DNA of 64,000 nt, taken from NCBI RefSeq assembly GCF_005047355.1, contig NZ_SUMC01000037.1:19018-83017 (forward strand), in the 5' to 3' direction. This document shows positions 63,836 to 64,000 of this stretch, piece by piece. The DNA is from Actinacidiphila oryziradicis. GTDB taxonomy: Bacteria; Actinomycetota; Actinomycetes; Streptomycetales; Streptomycetaceae. Position numbers and translations under genes: made by a program. A model generated the notes under the pieces. It was not told where the DNA came from, searched no databases, and saw only the letters and a program-made list of their open reading frames with translations. Position 1 is the stretch's first letter; every line of letters starts with the position of its first letter.

Positions 63836-64000
63836 TTAGCCTGCGTCGTTGGGGGATGGCGGCCGGGTCGGGATGCATCCGTGCAGGAGGAGGTTGACGA
63901 TCTGATCGATCGCCACGTCGTCCAGTGGTTCTCGGCTCACCGTGGCGCGGTAGACGACGGTTCCTGCATAGAGGTCGACCATCAGGGCGGTGTCGGTTTC
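63836..64000 (-). CDS. TetR-family regulator, C-terminal part (runs off the window)
   Basis: The last 54 codons of a minus-strand gene whose start lies beyond the window: TDTALMVDLYAGTVVYRATV, SREPLDDVAIDQIVNLLLHG and CIPTRPPSPNDAG, ending with TAA at 63836-63838. The pattern (a helix with YR, then EPLDxxxxDxxVxLLL) is that of the TetR ligand-binding domain C-terminus. It converges on the ABC exporter gene. Confidence 0.68.
   Translation of the reverse strand, partial: ETDTALMVDLYAGTVVYRATVSREPLDDVAIDQIVNLLLHGCIPTRPPSPNDAG

Overview
The window is very GC-rich, uses GTG starts freely, packs genes with 4-base GTGA/ATGA overlaps, and carries families typical of Streptomyces (DUF397, DUF6328, PF04672 methyltransferases, SpoIIE/RsbW-type kinases and phosphatases, MurT/GatD, an OFA transporter with its small subunit). 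I read it as a Streptomyces chromosome, probably an arm-proximal stretch because intact core genes alternate with decayed accessory DNA.

Layout. 0-4.2 kb: bioF, an anti-sigma-type ATPase, a GNAT/DUF6328 pair, and an NlpC/P60 wall hydrolase whose long leader holds a ydaO-type (c-di-AMP) riboswitch. 4.2-5.5 kb: a ClpP paralogue with Arg at the catalytic His position, divergent from an orphan Phd/YefM antitoxin; a TGTAC-type dyad lies between them. 5.7-10.9 kb: urease operon ureABCFGD (no ureE), with a PemK/MazF-like gene overlapping the ureD stop. 11-17 kb: a broken SlpD/E-type peptidase, efeO-efeB without efeU, and a secreted phosphoesterase. 17.5-26.2 kb: sugar genes (clan-A glycosidase, BadF-type kinase, dead GH3), a membrane glycosyltransferase-like protein, a MarR gene with a perfect operator-like palindrome, an RpiR/SIS pair and an epimerase. 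26.4-36 kb: OFA transporter plus 51-aa subunit, plsC, ctaG-like, pfkA, a 260-bp MITE-like element, murT-gatD and peptide deformylase. 36-46.9 kb: TetR/acyl-CoA dehydrogenase pair with tandem operators, an orphan winged-helix protein, a PAS-GAF-SpoIIE-ATPase phosphatase, gnd, a degenerate uridine kinase, GNAT and a luciferase-type oxidoreductase.

47-61.8 kb is an accessory, decaying region. It has relics of a galactosylceramidase, a Nudix hydrolase, a Tn3 transposase, a LigA-like dioxygenase subunit and possibly an abortive-infection gene. It also has a complete but frameshifted IS element (53513-55145) with 23-bp inverted ends. Among the relics are intact genes: a CFA-synthase-like methyltransferase, a mercuric-reductase-like flavoprotein, a PF04672 methyltransferase and a GH18/CBM32 glycosidase. 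The most striking unit is at 57.1-59.1 kb: a clear ykkC-class riboswitch, then a 74-aa peptide gene, then, through an ATGA overlap, a histidine-ammonia-lyase-like MIO enzyme with a changed substrate pocket.

61.8-64 kb: an ABC exporter half-transporter and the C-terminus of a TetR regulator running off the window edge.
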